Shown here piece after piece: positions 51,501 to 60,104 of a DNA stretch of 64,000 nucleotides. The position numbers and the translations under genes were made by a program. The notes under the pieces are model-generated. The model did not search any database. It saw nothing but the letters and a program-made list of their open reading frames with translations, and had not been told where the DNA came from. Numbering within the stretch: position 1 is the stretch's first letter; every line of letters starts with the position of its first letter. Source of the DNA: Temnopleurus reevesii (taxonomy: Eukaryota; Echinodermata; Echinoidea; Temnopleuroida; Temnopleuridae); NCBI GenBank assembly GCA_036244855.1, contig BQKZ01001050.1:29886-93885 (forward strand). Direction: 5' to 3'.

Positions 51501-54500
51501 CCAACAAGATGACTAATCCAGAGTTTTCACGCTACATCGTTTCTGGTCGTTACTCAGAATCAAAAAGTCGTGTGGAAGCTGAGGAACCCAACTTGTATGT
51601 CTCTGGTCGTTACTCAAAAGTAGAAAGTCCTGTGAAAGCTGAAGAAGCTATCTCTGATACCTCAAAGAAAGATGGCAAGGATTCACAAACTCCAGTGAAA
51701 GATGAGGAGCCCATCAGGGTCATCACTTCTCATGGAAGTACAAACAGACCTACCCACGATATAGGGACAAGTCTAACTGAAGACAATATTGCATATTATC
51801 CCCATGAAGAAAGCTATAACTTGGATAATAAAGCAACTGGAAAGGTTATTCATAATGATGATACACAATCATCTACGGGTCCAGATTCGTACATTGTTGT
51901 TGACCAACTTTCAAGTGATGATAGCTCACCAGTTAAAAGTCAAGTGCATAGAATATCTGTGATAGGGGGATCCACATCAAGCTCAATGCGTCCACAAGGT
52001 GAAGTCGATTTTGACAGTCCAATCTCAACTAATGGATTGCCTGATAATCTACCACTTGGTAAGGTCTCGGTTCCGGGAAGTGTCAGAGATAGTTTGAAAG
52101 AGACACCAAGCACACCGATACACGATGAGCCTTGTGACTTGGTGTCATCAATGTCTCCGGAGACACAAAGAGCTTTTGAAGAGGTGCTAACAGCATCCAT
52201 AAGCTCACCTGGATTACAGGAATACCGACCTGAGAGTCCAACAGACAGCATAAGATCTATACAGAGTAACCAACAAGAACATGTCCCACTATCAAAAACT
52301 TATCAAAATACTGAACCATCTCAAGATCAGGTAGATTCCAGGAAAGTCCATACGAGCCTGAAAGCTCCATCCTCGCTACAAATCCACCATGGTAACCGTT
52401 TTCATCCATACGCAGACAATAGGGTAAAAACCTTCCAGGCTCATTACAAATCCCTGCGCGAACCAGGGCTTTCTGAGCTCCTATCCAAAAACTGCAAGGA
52501 GGCATATCGCATGAGGCGGTTGAAAGCTGCTGCCAGGTCTGCAGCTCTGTCCCGAGCAGAAGGGTCAACTGGTCAAGTCAATCCATCTCGCTTTGGATCC
52601 CTGCATGACATGAGTCATGATGAGGAGATGATGCAGAGGGCGGAGGAGGAAGAGATGATGCATTCCAGGGAAGGTGCTGGTGATGCAGCAGTGAGTCAGC
52701 TTGGTGATCAAGTTAAGGTGTTGGATAGACAGATTGAGGCTCTCACTGCCAGTGGATCTGATATCCAGGATTACTTCCTGCTTGATGCTGAAACCTACCC
52801 TATCAAGGTGAGCTTCTCTTGGCATTCTGTTTCGTTTATCATTTAGATCAAATCCGTTAAACCCAGAAGGGCATTATTCTGTATACAACAAATAAGTAAC
52901 AAGTCAATTTTAGTCCTCTGTTCATTGCTGTTTTTTATCTTTGAAAAGTATCACTTGTTTAGATATTCTAACTTCACTAATAGTTCATAGTTTCCCATGT
53001 GTACAGATGTAGGGATAATTCTAAGTGCAGATGTTTGGGAGTATAATTTTTTGCAATAACATATTTTCTTTCTTCATTTTTTCTCACCTTTCACTTTCTT
53101 ATAGAATGGAGATAACAGTGCTTTGTCTGGATTACCTCCTCGCAATAAACCAAGGTATTATGTTTGTTTTGTTTTGAATAGACTCAAGTTTTATGAGGAT
53201 CTCAATCGGCTGTTATTACTTAAAAGATTATCGAATACATATTTTCCAGAATTTGAATAGAGATTTGCAAAATGTTTGAAAGTATATTCCTGGGGGACAA
53301 TTTTCTTGTCATTTGTATTTTTCATTTTATTTTATTTTGTTTACTTTGGGTGAATTTAATTTTCCTTTGTTCACGTGTATGGTTGGTTGGTTGGTTGGTT
53401 GACTTTATTTATTCACGGTAAAAACAAAATATTACAAAATTGTGCCCGCACTCAGCTACAAGCTGTTTTTCAGCAAGGCCGTGATAGAAAACAATTACAT
53501 AGGGAAAAACGAAATAAACATAAGCAAAATAAAATCAAACAAAGTAGAAATTCACACATAGAAATACAGACAGAAAACATATATACAAATAAAAGATAGA
53601 CATTAAATTGAACTAAAAGAAATTAACTTACAATAAATTAAACTTAAAAGGCGAAGGAGATCGTGAGTTAAAACATAAATATTAGAAAAACATTTAAAAT
53701 GAGGGGATGATAAAAGAAATTTTCAGTATGCTGTTTCTGATAGTTCTAAGGCAATATTTGACATTGTGATTATTTCACTGGTAAAAACCTTTATGTTTAT
53801 TAATCTCAAGTTTATTGGTAGTGCATTAAAAAGTTTCGAAGCTTGGTATAATGGGCTGAGTAGGAGAAAGTTTGTGCATGGTTTTGGAATGGCTATTTGT
53901 GAGTTCGAGGAGCGGAGTAAATATTTTGATTGTACATTGAATTTGATAAGAGAAGATAATTTAGATGGATCAAATCCAATCTATTGCGGAATTAAAAGTA
54001 TCAGCAGATGCACGTGATCATTTCAAGTGTGCCCATTTATTACAGTTTACACATAAAATAGCATCATGATATTCCCTCACTTCTTTTTGGCAACTCAAAC
54101 ATGGGAATTCATTATGAGGCATATATATAAAACATAACTACATGAAATAGATCAATTTAAGAAACATTTAGAGTCTTACAAGTCTTCGACGTCTTGCAGA
54201 GTCTTTATCCTTGTCTTCTTTGAGTCTCTTGGGTCAAGTGCAAATATGTTGCCATCCTGAGTCCAGCAAGACTTCAACTTTTTGCTCTTTATGAGTTCAT
54301 GGAGAAGGCTACCCCGTTTCACTGTGAGTTCTTACTTGATGTATATCATTGGACCATCAATTTTCTTAAGTTTTGTTCTTGATCTGTATATCTCACTTCG
54401 AACATTGTATCTACTGAACTTGACTATGATGGGTCTGGATTTTGGTCTCTGCGTGACCTTTATCTCCGCGTCAGCTTGGATGTTGGGGGGGGGGGTTTCC

Positions 54501-55616
54501 AGCTGGAATCTCATGACCTTGTACTGCTGTGCGATCCGGGATCCGATGACTCCTGTCAAGAGCTTCCTGGCTGACTGACACGCCGAGCTTCTCGTTGAAG
54601 ATATTCAGGACAAGAAGGTCTGTGTTTTCTCCAGGGTTTTCTGGAACACCATATATTCTCAAGCAGTTTCTCCTACTGTATTGTTCAGCATCATCCTTCT
54701 GATCTTGGAACTTCCTAATCTCTTTCTTCATCATATTCATCCTTTGGGTAATGACTCGAACGTCATCTTTACCTGGAGATCCATACTAACATCTTGATAC
54801 ACTTTCTCAGTGATCCGTTCTTCGATTTTTTTTTTGGCAATAATGTCGTAAACGTCATTTGCGATGCTCTTTATGAGGCTTGACGATTGCAAGGAGAGGG
54901 CAATCTGCCTCACTATAGTGTTTTTGAGCGCTTTGTTCGATGCCTTGGAGTTATTGGTTGAATGACCAGCGGCATTTGGTTCACCGTCGATACAAGAGTT
55001 CGCTTCGTCGTCCGCCGATTTCACCGGCGTAGAGAAGTTGTCGCTCCGTAACGGCGGTGAAAGCTCGGATGACATTGGCTTTTTCTTACGACGACCACCT
55101 TTTGGTGCTTTCTGTCCCGTATTAGACATAATTTCACACTTTCTAAGATCACATACTAATAAAAAGGCAGTTCCACTTGCTCACTAAACCTTATTCCAAA
55201 GTTCAAAAAGTTTGAAGGGTGAAAATTGAGTTAAATTTCAGTAAGTTTCTTAGACACCGTGTAACGTGTAGTGTGCCTCTCGAAATATATATATTTTGAT
55301 ATTCTTACTTTTCTTGCACATAAACTTATTGCGTGATAGACATGATGTTTGACACAGCATCTGCACTTTTACCACTATCTTCACCCATTTTGAGTTTTCT
55401 TTCATATCCTTAACTCTTTACAGAAGACCGAGAGGGCGTGGCCGGCCCCCACCACCACCCAGGCACCGAGGACCTCCACACCCCTACCAGATCCAGCAAC
55501 CAGTCTATCCTCGGAACAACTGGAATGAACCGGTTTGGAGAGGTTGGGATGCGCCTAGTCAGAGGGGATGGCAGGGACCAAGTCAGAGAAGCTTAGATTA
55601 CTGGAATAGGAGGTGA
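21542..55616 (+). CDS. TASOR: TASOR/TASOR2 (FAM208)-type HUSH complex scaffold
   Basis: Exons: 21542-21707, 22845-22993, 23464-23559, 24370-24451, 25544-25629, 26167-26307, 26720-26859, 27458-27603, 28227-28353, 28910-29013, 30003-30106, 30643-30793, 31342-32988, 35507-35739, 41910-42870, 43433-43709, 44503-44611, 45196-45289, 47105-47436, 48932-52807, 53105-53154 and 55424-55616. All phases agree, giving about 3087 codons plus stop. Human TASOR is about 1670 residues and TASOR2 about 2430, so this is long for the family. Seen: FSYEKVQLVHNHVLKKEF, EKELQETYAF, LDPTPNFDSHVAKN, KRPRNVCPYAVVHFSY and YRVWSGELLNK match the vertebrate pseudo-PARP region; GKYYWYAELHSLSLDD begins the SPOC-like region. 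Family role: bridges MPP8 and periphilin in HUSH and directs H3K9me3 silencing of retroelements and long intronless transcripts. It may be a single-copy relative of both vertebrate paralogues (inference). Uncertain points: the exon 18 end and unmerged haplotype sequence in intron 14. Confidence 0.9.
21939..22118. mobile_element. Palindromic MITE in TASOR intron 1
   Basis: Arms cctgggttgcatttcat and atgaaacacaatcctgg face each other, with an inner inverted pair aaggactggtgacccttt and aaagggtcaccagtcgttc. It abuts the next element, sharing cctggg. Confidence 0.75.
22114..22288. mobile_element. Second palindromic MITE, end to end with the previous
   Basis: Inverted ends cctgggcggtgttt and aaacaccgccctgg, inner arms agtcgttc...aaagactgg / agtctttctt. 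A terminal fragment of the same family (tgaaacaccgccctag) lies at about 29330-29366. Confidence 0.75.
24478..24606. mobile_element. Palindromic MITE, copy 1 ('ccctggtcac' family)
   Basis: Left arm ccctggtcacgtaggaccc and aacacgattc; right arm gaatcgtgttgcttcc and tatgtgacatgggg. The second copy is at 30877-31005. TASOR intron 4. Confidence 0.8.
24602..24733. mobile_element. Palindromic MITE abutting or inserted in the previous one
   Basis: Ends ggggcctgtaacataaaa and tttatgttacaggcccc are inverted, with inner arms agatgcaattaa and ttaattgtatct. It follows or interrupts the right end of the 24478 element. Confidence 0.75.
24791..25255. repeat. Degenerate two-copy tandem duplication with CA/TG tracts
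   Basis: Segments 24791-24985 and 25088-25255 share an ordered set of phrases: a CA-rich start, cgtttttgc(c/t)tcaaa, ggacatgtgt or ggatatgtgt, gtgtatg, gtgttag, gaggacac or ggggacac, tgacaaaatacc, and ccttatttg-like ends. Spacing is about 290 bp. Between them lies a GC-rich palindromic segment with two cgtggac/gtccgcgg sites. Confidence 0.55.
28692..28832. repeat. (ATC)n microsatellite in TASOR intron 9
   Basis: Interrupted atc/cac triplets. Two overlapping poly-Ile and poly-His open frames here are artefacts. Confidence 0.9.
30003..30793 (+). other. TASOR: TASOR exons 11-12: SPOC-like region, residues about 412-497
   Basis: The segment GKYYWYAELHSLSLDDSVYS, followed by KKELGDKVLLYILP and GETTKNLGLTTTSHPKIMHC, has the strand-helix-strand look of a SPOC domain and sits where TASOR has it, just after the pseudo-PARP region. 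SPOC domains bind phosphorylated peptides and, in TASOR, are linked to transcription machinery. The assignment rests on position and pattern, not on alignment. Confidence 0.65.
30877..31005. mobile_element. Palindromic MITE, copy 2 ('ccctggtcac' family)
   Basis: Arms ccctggtcacatgggacc and ggtcctatgtgaccgggg; inner gcaacacgat and atcgtgttgc. Nearly the same as the copy at 24478. TASOR intron 12. Confidence 0.8.
31342..32988 (+). other. TASOR: TASOR exon 13: long low-complexity exon with two peptide repeats
   Basis: 1,647 nt. Near the start (31560-31700) an 18-bp DNA repeat encodes about seven units of Q-P-V-P-P-I/V. At 32230-32790 a looser 12-14 residue repeat of the type ERTDRLGQQP, rich in Q, H, R and P, runs about 15 times. 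It opens with a conserved-looking helix (NQKRLRFQSSLARLFFEQN). The rest is expected to be disordered. Confidence 0.8.
33885..35440 (-). pseudogene. Penelope-like retroelement relic (RT and GIY-YIG-type region)
   Basis: Reverse strand, in TASOR intron 13. A 217-codon frame (35116-34463) carries LVSYEVTSLFTND, an RT palm-like phrase, then DTFAIIDWDHIEEFTQYMNS and YRKPTHTDSYLNFESDHPST, diagnostic of Penelope-like RTs. Upstream fragments in other frames (about 35420-35160) continue the RT. Downstream (34250-33950) shifted frames read LKEH, AVAEHAYNTGHTIEWDN and KRKVKE-like phrases typical of the C-terminal endonuclease region. It is inactive: several frameshifts, and the catalytic YVDD position is damaged just before DTFAII. 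No intact termini identified. Confidence 0.75.
36862..38082. mobile_element. Inner element nested in the previous one
   Basis: Ends gggcccccgttgcataaagc and gctttatgcaacagggccc are inverted. It splits the outer element's arm at gtcctg. About 1.2 kb, with no ORF beyond 61 codons. The interior is AT-rich with repeated 'cggtaac' phrases near its left end. Confidence 0.7.
38092..38199. repeat. Near-perfect hairpin, arms about 48 bp
   Basis: aaaaggacctacccactctc, cgacgtttcgatgagcatg and ttctcatcgtttt are followed after a short spacer (aaaaacttg) by their exact reverse complement. This is the centre of the outer element at 36805. A fragment (ggacctacccactcttgac) recurs at 44961. Confidence 0.9.
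38386..40276 (+). repeat. Duplicated segment, copy B, likely the alternative haplotype
   Basis: It begins directly after an N, with the last 62 bases of exon 14 (to 38447) and the same donor gtctac, but lacks the exon's 5' part. It ends where copy A resumes shared sequence (gttttgtttggg). It carries about 1 kb absent from A (about 38722-39743) and lacks A's transposon. The truncated exon is an assembly product, not a usable exon. Confidence 0.8.
40277..41909 (+). other. Remainder of TASOR intron 14
   Basis: AT-rich, ends accttgcag. No repeat family or coding signal recognised. Confidence 0.7.
41910..42870 (+). other. TASOR: TASOR exon 15: Lys-rich exon with three SASEMRQFL motifs
   Basis: Lys/Glu/Pro-rich, with KRKLDDLDEPVKKKMR, a probable nuclear-localisation segment. 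Three related peptides near the end, TSASQMKQYLEKK, SSASEMRMFLENP and KSASEMRQFLNQD (42620-42815), share S-A-S-x-M-[KR]-x-[YF]-L. The reverse-strand ORFs here are shadows. Confidence 0.8.
44934..45025. mobile_element. Fragment of the 36805-type element
   Basis: acaacttatctttctg, ggtcctgaaaaggacctacc and caatgagcatgttcttatca match the outer arm and hairpin start of the large element. Truncated. TASOR intron 17. Confidence 0.65.
45196..45289 (+). other. TASOR: TASOR exon 18, 3' boundary uncertain
   Basis: The donor gacg|gtgcgt at 45290 joins exon 19 in phase 1 and keeps the frame. However, the frame stays open to about 45450 and encodes an acidic stretch (DNDEEGVIVDMENTHDNN) that looks like coding sequence. 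A later weak phase-1 donor near 45393 would include it. Transcript data are needed to choose. Confidence 0.55.
47610..48360. mobile_element. 750-bp inverted-repeat DNA element
   Basis: Ends caggggcggtattctggtag and ctaccagaataccgcccctg are exact inverted repeats. Many 'gataagac'/'gtcttatc' subrepeats run inward from both ends, around a centre rich in cgcg. No transposase. TASOR intron 19; a second, probably allelic copy is at 58641-59455. Confidence 0.8.
48932..52807 (+). other. TASOR: TASOR exon 20: 3.9-kb exon, residues about 1716-3007
   Basis: A single 1292-codon frame that begins after tttcag and ends at gtgagc. It holds four F-[ED]-R-L motifs (SVFERLSVKQ, SVFERLNTKQ, SVFDRLYVPK, SAFDRLSARK) at about 50180-50600, a Lys-rich segment with KKFKLEAKEQ, a 27-bp coding minisatellite (51180-51370) giving a charged KVERRLEEK array, two YxVSGRYS peptides, Ser-rich acidic stretches, and a C-terminal block FQAHYKSLREPGLSELLSKN plus an Ala/Arg-rich helix. 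The last block looks folded and may bind a partner (inference). The frame upstream to 48731 is open intron. Confidence 0.85.
53375..54280 (-). mobile_element. Probable 3' tail of the antisense LINE
   Basis: Read on the reverse strand it ends with gtgaataaataaagtc followed by (caac)n, the (ggtt)n run at 53382-53401 on the + strand. Such short tandem tails are typical of non-LTR retrotransposon 3' ends. No RT frame lies between it and ORF1, so ORF2 is deleted or this is a separate fragment. Confidence 0.5.
54330..55129 (-). pseudogene. LINE ORF1 relic (L1/Tx1-type RNA-binding protein)
   Basis: Reverse strand in TASOR intron 21. A basic, Ser/Pro-rich start (MSNTGQKAPKGGRRKKKP) leads to a coiled-coil-like part (55129-54737). 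After a frame break come QYSRRNCLRIYGVPENPGEN and SVSQEALDRSHRIPDR (54740-54471), and in a third frame PKSRPIIVKFSRYNVRSEIY (54559-54332). This is the RRM-type ORF1 of L1-like elements. Two frame breaks, one at a G homopolymer near 54485, make it non-functional. Confidence 0.8.
55424..55616 (+). other. TASOR: TASOR last exon: Arg/Pro/Trp-rich tail
   Basis: Begins RPRGRGRPPPPPRHRGPPHP and continues with tryptophan-spaced NNWNEPVWRGWD and RGWQGPSQRS, ending DYWNRR and TGA. RG-rich and aromatic composition suggests RNA binding or condensation behaviour (inference). Acceptor ttacag, phase 2, matches exon 21. Confidence 0.85.
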
Positions 55617-55626
55617 ACCTGACACA

Positions 55627-55936
55627 TGATTCCTTCGGAACAACTGGAATGAACTGGTTTTTAATAGTTGTGAACAGCTTAGAGAGAATGGAAGGCTATG
55701 GGGTTGTTGTTCAAAATCAACTGCAAATCATCTGGAACTTAATAAATTGTAACATGCATTTTTATTCACGGACGGTATGCGCATTTAACAAGACGCTCAT
55801 TAAACAATGATTTTGATGGCACGTTCCGATCAACTGCAGCTGCAATCAATTGCAACTTTCGAACAACACCCCCTTAGTCAAAGAGTATGGTAGGGGTGAA
55901 TTCAGATAAGCTTGGATTGGTAGAATAGGAGGTGAA
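55627..55936 (+). repeat. Degenerate copy of the last coding segment in the 3' UTR
   Basis: ttcggaacaactggaatgaa (55634) repeats tcggaacaactggaatgaac (55511) of the last exon. After an inserted MITE, agtcaaagagtatgg...cagataagcttggattgg...gaataggaggtga (55876-55936) repeats the sequence around the stop codon. A tandem duplication of about 110 bp. Confidence 0.8.
55700..55872. mobile_element. MITE inside the TASOR 3' UTR duplication
   Basis: Ends ggggttgttgttcaaaatc and cgaacaacaccccc are inverted, with inner arms aactgcaaatcat and gatcaactgcagctgcaatc. About 173 bp. It separates the two halves of the duplicated coding tail. Confidence 0.7.
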
Positions 55937-57352
55937 TCTATCCCATGTTTCCAAAGGAGTAAGAACACAGTAGCAATCAAATTTGACACCTGATTTTATC
56001 TCTACAAATTTTAAAATCTTTTATGTCTACCCCTCCCAGTCCATTTTTCCCCTCTATCTGTCTCCCTCTCGTAGTTTGCTCTTTTTTTTTTCTTTTTAAA
56101 CATCTTATACTGCACCATAAATTGTAATATCTTAGATATGTAATGCTAAAAGTATACTCTGAAAAGGTGTGCCCTTAGTCATTTTAAAGAAATCAATTGT
56201 AAGGTTGATATGAATGCAGAAGGCATATAATTTGTAGGTTTATTCTCCTTCCTCAGTCCATCAATGATCATCTAGTTTGAACAGAGATTCTGTCAACCTG
56301 ATTCTTCTTCATTGAATTTATTTCATAAACACCTGAAATACCCTGAGTGTTTTGAAAGAATCACATTAACATGAAATTAAAGCTTAGCCATACGGAGGCT
56401 TTATTTGTTCCACATCAACCAATACAGAGTCAATGCTCGTTTTGAAATATAGGGTCATAGATGGCTATCTTGTCTACAAGCCATTATGATTTGACTTGTG
56501 TTCTCTTGTTTCTACTGACTACCTTCAGAAAACATATAAATGTGAACAACTGCATTGACTATGTAATGTTGCTATATCCGTAGACAAGATGAAAACAGTG
56601 TTTGGTTGCCGAATGAGAGGCTTATTGAGAATTAGTTGTGGCAGTCAGATTATCTTTTTTTCACTTTCTTTTACAAACATTTAAATACACTTCATGAAAC
56701 TGTGAGGTATGCTTGCAAAATTACCATGTGAAGATAATTTGTCTTGAGAATAGTCCTGAAAGAGGCTGAGCAGAAGTCAAAATGGTTATACCACAAATCC
56801 CATTCAAAGTTTTTCACTACGCCATGCCAACTTCATTCTCTGTATTTCATGCAATTGGAATTTTAGTTACACAATGAGAAAGTGGGAATCATTAAAAATG
56901 AAAATGATCCTTAAAAATTAAATGAAAAGTAGTCAACAGATATTCATTTTTATTGAACATAAGTGTTTAAAAAATGATTTGAACAAAGTTCATGAGGAAA
57001 ATATACCTTGATGGCAAATAAAATCTAAAGGATATTTAAAGTGACTTCAGCAGCTTGTATTTCACATTTCCATCTATTGATTTGCTGGGATTTTTTAAAA
57101 TGTGGAAAAAATATAAGAAGGAAAAATATCTATTCTGATCAGACCATTTTCAAAGGATGAGTGTGTGGAACCAAATATTTTTTCTGTATTGTCCTTGGAA
57201 TTTCATAAGACAAATGTGGAGTTTCACACTGCAGTGATTTGAATCTGATTACCTTTACTTTTTATTGATATCTTGGTTTTCCTAAGCATTGTTATTTTGA
57301 TATGCAAGAAAATCATTGATATTTCACTTACCGTATGAGCACCGGTTTCCGT
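55937..57352 (+). other. TASOR 3' UTR / downstream sequence
   Basis: AT-rich, no coding signal. An AATAAA near 57018 could be a poly(A) site. The stretch ends at a single N (57353). Confidence 0.5.
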
Positions 57353-58053
57353 NCAGGGTATACAAAACCAATAAGATAATATTGTGTAAAAGAGAAAAGA
57401 TTTGAATATGAAAGTGCAAGTCAGCTATATTTTACAAGAGTCCCACAAATATCAATGATAAAGACTGGACTGCTATGGATGATTAACATTCTCTGTATGA
57501 AATTTATTTAAAATCTTTTTCATGTAGCTTTGTAAAAAAGGATTTATGTTTATTTATTAGCTCATAGTATTGTTTTGCATATTGATTTTGTCTTTTAATT
57601 TGTTTTGCTTTGCTCTCTTTATTTTTTAGTTTGCATCAAGAGTGCTATAAGTTTGCTGCTATTCGTAAAACAACGTTAATTTTGGCCATGGGTTTTTATC
57701 ATTCCAAGTTATGCACATTTTTTTTCAATATGAAATAATGCTCATGAATGATATTACATCTTAGTTATCACTAGAATGATAAATTTATCTGATAACAAGT
57801 CTATTTTTCTTATTAGTATGTCTTATGATGCTAATATTATCATATTTGGATTAGAAATTGATCATCTCATCATTTTTACACTATTCTAAAATGCAAGGTA
57901 GATATCAAATTATTAGTTAAAATAGCAAGTGACATTAAATTTGTCAATAAATATTTCATTGCCATTGCTAATGAGTTATTTGTCGGGTATGTAGAGTAAT
58001 GGAATTCTCTTTTCTTCTAATTTTTTTTTTCTAATTTCTGACTTTTTTTTCAG

Positions 58054-58385
58054 GCAAGAAGAAAGATAGCAGTAAATCAACATCTAAGAAGCATACCTCG
58101 GATAAAAAGCCCTCATCTCAAATCAACAAGAATTTACAAGTTAATGCCCAAGACAAGAAGAAATCTGTAAGTAAAGTTGGAGCCCCAAGCCCAGATGATG
58201 GAAATAAAGAAGTGCCCACGCTCGTAGTCCCGGGAACACCAATCAGGATGAAAATCAAGAGGTCAAAGAAATCATATACGTCAGAGATCACAAGCCCACC
58301 AATATACTATGAATTACCAATCACTCAAGCCAATGAGAACATACGTCTCACTGGAGGTACACCTCAGAAGGAGAACAAGGAAAAG
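58054..58385 (+). pseudogene. Duplicate of TASOR exon 19 (probable allelic copy)
   Basis: Same 332-nt length, same acceptor (ttttcag) and donor (aag|gtatac), intact frame. Differences from 47105-47436 are a handful of substitutions, some changing residues (for example PLSQINKN to PSSQINKN). It has no exon 18 or complete exon 20 near it, so it is not a functional gene in this arrangement. Confidence 0.75.
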
Positions 58386-58640
58386 GTATACTGTCAAGAT
58401 GATTTGTGGCTTTATCTTGTTTTATTTTCTCTAGGGCTCTTGTAATAACCATTCTGCAAAATTTTCTTTGTTGAATTCTCTCCTGACAATAGACGATAGC
58501 AAACAAAATGTTGCATACACAATTTCTTACGATACTGTCAANATTTTCTTTGTTGAATTCTCTCCTGACAATAGACGATAGCAAACAAAATGTTGCATAC
58601 ACAATTTCTTACGATACTGTCAGTATTGGTATGTTGGCAC

Positions 58641-59455
58641 CAGGGGCGGTATTCTGGTAGCTGTCTTATCTCGGTGTCTTATCTTTTGTCTTATCTCCAT
58701 AAGATAAGACAGTGCTAAGACAGTCATAAATAGGTATTCTGAAAACTCTCTTTTCTCTGTCTTATCTCTCTTAGGACCCACCTATCTTATCTCAAATAAC
58801 CAATCGAAATCAATGTTCCATTCCTCTCTCAAGCTCATTGACCAATGAAAACCTTAGCTGAAGCCCGTGCGCAACACAGTTTCAATACGCTGAAACACTT
58901 CGCGTACTGCGCGCTAGCAAATTAATTGTCCTAATTATCACGTGCTTGTTTTGAGCACATGTGAAACAAATTCATCCTGTTGCATCAAGTCGCAGGTAAA
59001 CGAAATTCATTAAAAAAATAATGCAAAACAACTTTTTGAAAGTCTGTATTGGTATTTCATACTCAGACATTCGTTTCTAAACATGATCTATTTCCTAATT
59101 ACCTTTAATGCAAGAACAATTTCCGCCACGGCGGAGATAAGACAGCTAGGAGGTGTCCAAAGTCTCTATGCGAAGTAATACATTAGAAAAAATAAGACAA
59201 AAGATAAGACACTTTTCAGAATACCAATTTATCTTATCTTTTTGCGCGCAATACGTTGTGCACTGCTTTTTCATGACGCGCAGAGGAGATAAGACAAAAG
59301 TAAGGACACCGAGATAAGACATCTTCCAGAATAGCAAATTAAAGATAAGATAATATTTTGAGATAAGACACCTACCAGAATACCGTGCTTCCAGAATAGC
59401 AATTTAAAGATAAGATAATATTTTGAGATAAGACACCTACCAGAATACCGCCCCT
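58641..59455. mobile_element. Second copy of the 750-bp inverted-repeat element
   Basis: Same ends as 47610-48360. The last about 65 bp (from ttccagaatagcaa to ccagaataccg) is present twice in tandem, absent from the first copy. Confidence 0.8.
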
Positions 59456-60027
59456 GGGTATTGACTCCTGATTTGGGAAATAAGACACATGCAACATCTT
59501 GTTAGTGGATAAATATTATTTCTTCCTTTAAACATCACCTTGGGTACACTGTTTTATCAAAGAATTACCTATTGGTGTAAGGATAGTTGATATCAAGATA
59601 CATGTACATACATAAAGTCTAAAACAAATCTCAAATTTCAAATCGGAAAGCTAGCAAAAATGAATATACACTTACCACTATCCCTAACCAGAAGGGGTTA
59701 TCCCCAGCTCTGATGTATTGTTTACAATGAAAACTGCATAGTTCCATCTGTGGCTCTTAATTTTCATGTATTGCAAATGGTGATGCGTGATTGTAGTTTA
59801 TTTTTTGTTCTTTTATTTTGTAAGTTGTGTTATGTTCTGGTAATTATACCGATTGCTGGAGCATGAGGAACAAAAATCCTATAAACCTAGGTTGTGTTTT
59901 AAATTTTAGTTTGACAGATCACACTAGTAGAAATGAGGCTCTCTCTAGTTCAATTGATGTCTCAAATTTTGAGTGGTTTGATTGTCATAATCAATTTATA
60001 TTTCCGAATTTTTCACTTCAATTTCAG

Positions 60028-60103
60028 AATAATATAGATACACAAAGCGATAAAGCATCTGATACATTCACCTCCTCACTTCAGACAACTGATCCTCAAC
60101 TAG
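60028..60103 (+). pseudogene. Start of TASOR exon 20, cut by an N
   Basis: Repeats the first 76 bases of exon 20 (48932 onward) with a few changes, then stops at the N at 60104. The long frame read through it (59827-60441) joins unrelated sequence. Confidence 0.8.
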
Positions 60104-60104
60104 N

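Larger units (their letters stand above)
57354..60103 (+). repeat. Second copy of 46400-49007, downstream of the gene
   Basis: Collinear with TASOR 46400-49007 across introns, exon 19, the 750-bp element and the start of exon 20, with scattered substitutions and small indels. It is bounded by N at both ends (57353 and 60104). Best read as an alternative-haplotype contig placed after the gene. It carries two extra local duplications: 58461-58541/58543-58622 across an N, and the element end near 59321-59455. Confidence 0.85.

Noticed and set aside
51025..51507. 160-codon reverse-strand Leu/Ser-rich frame
   Set aside because: It is the complement of the charged minisatellite in TASOR exon 20.
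53766..54017. 83-codon + strand frame in TASOR intron 21
   Set aside because: It lies in the antisense LINE-tail region and shows no domain or splice support.
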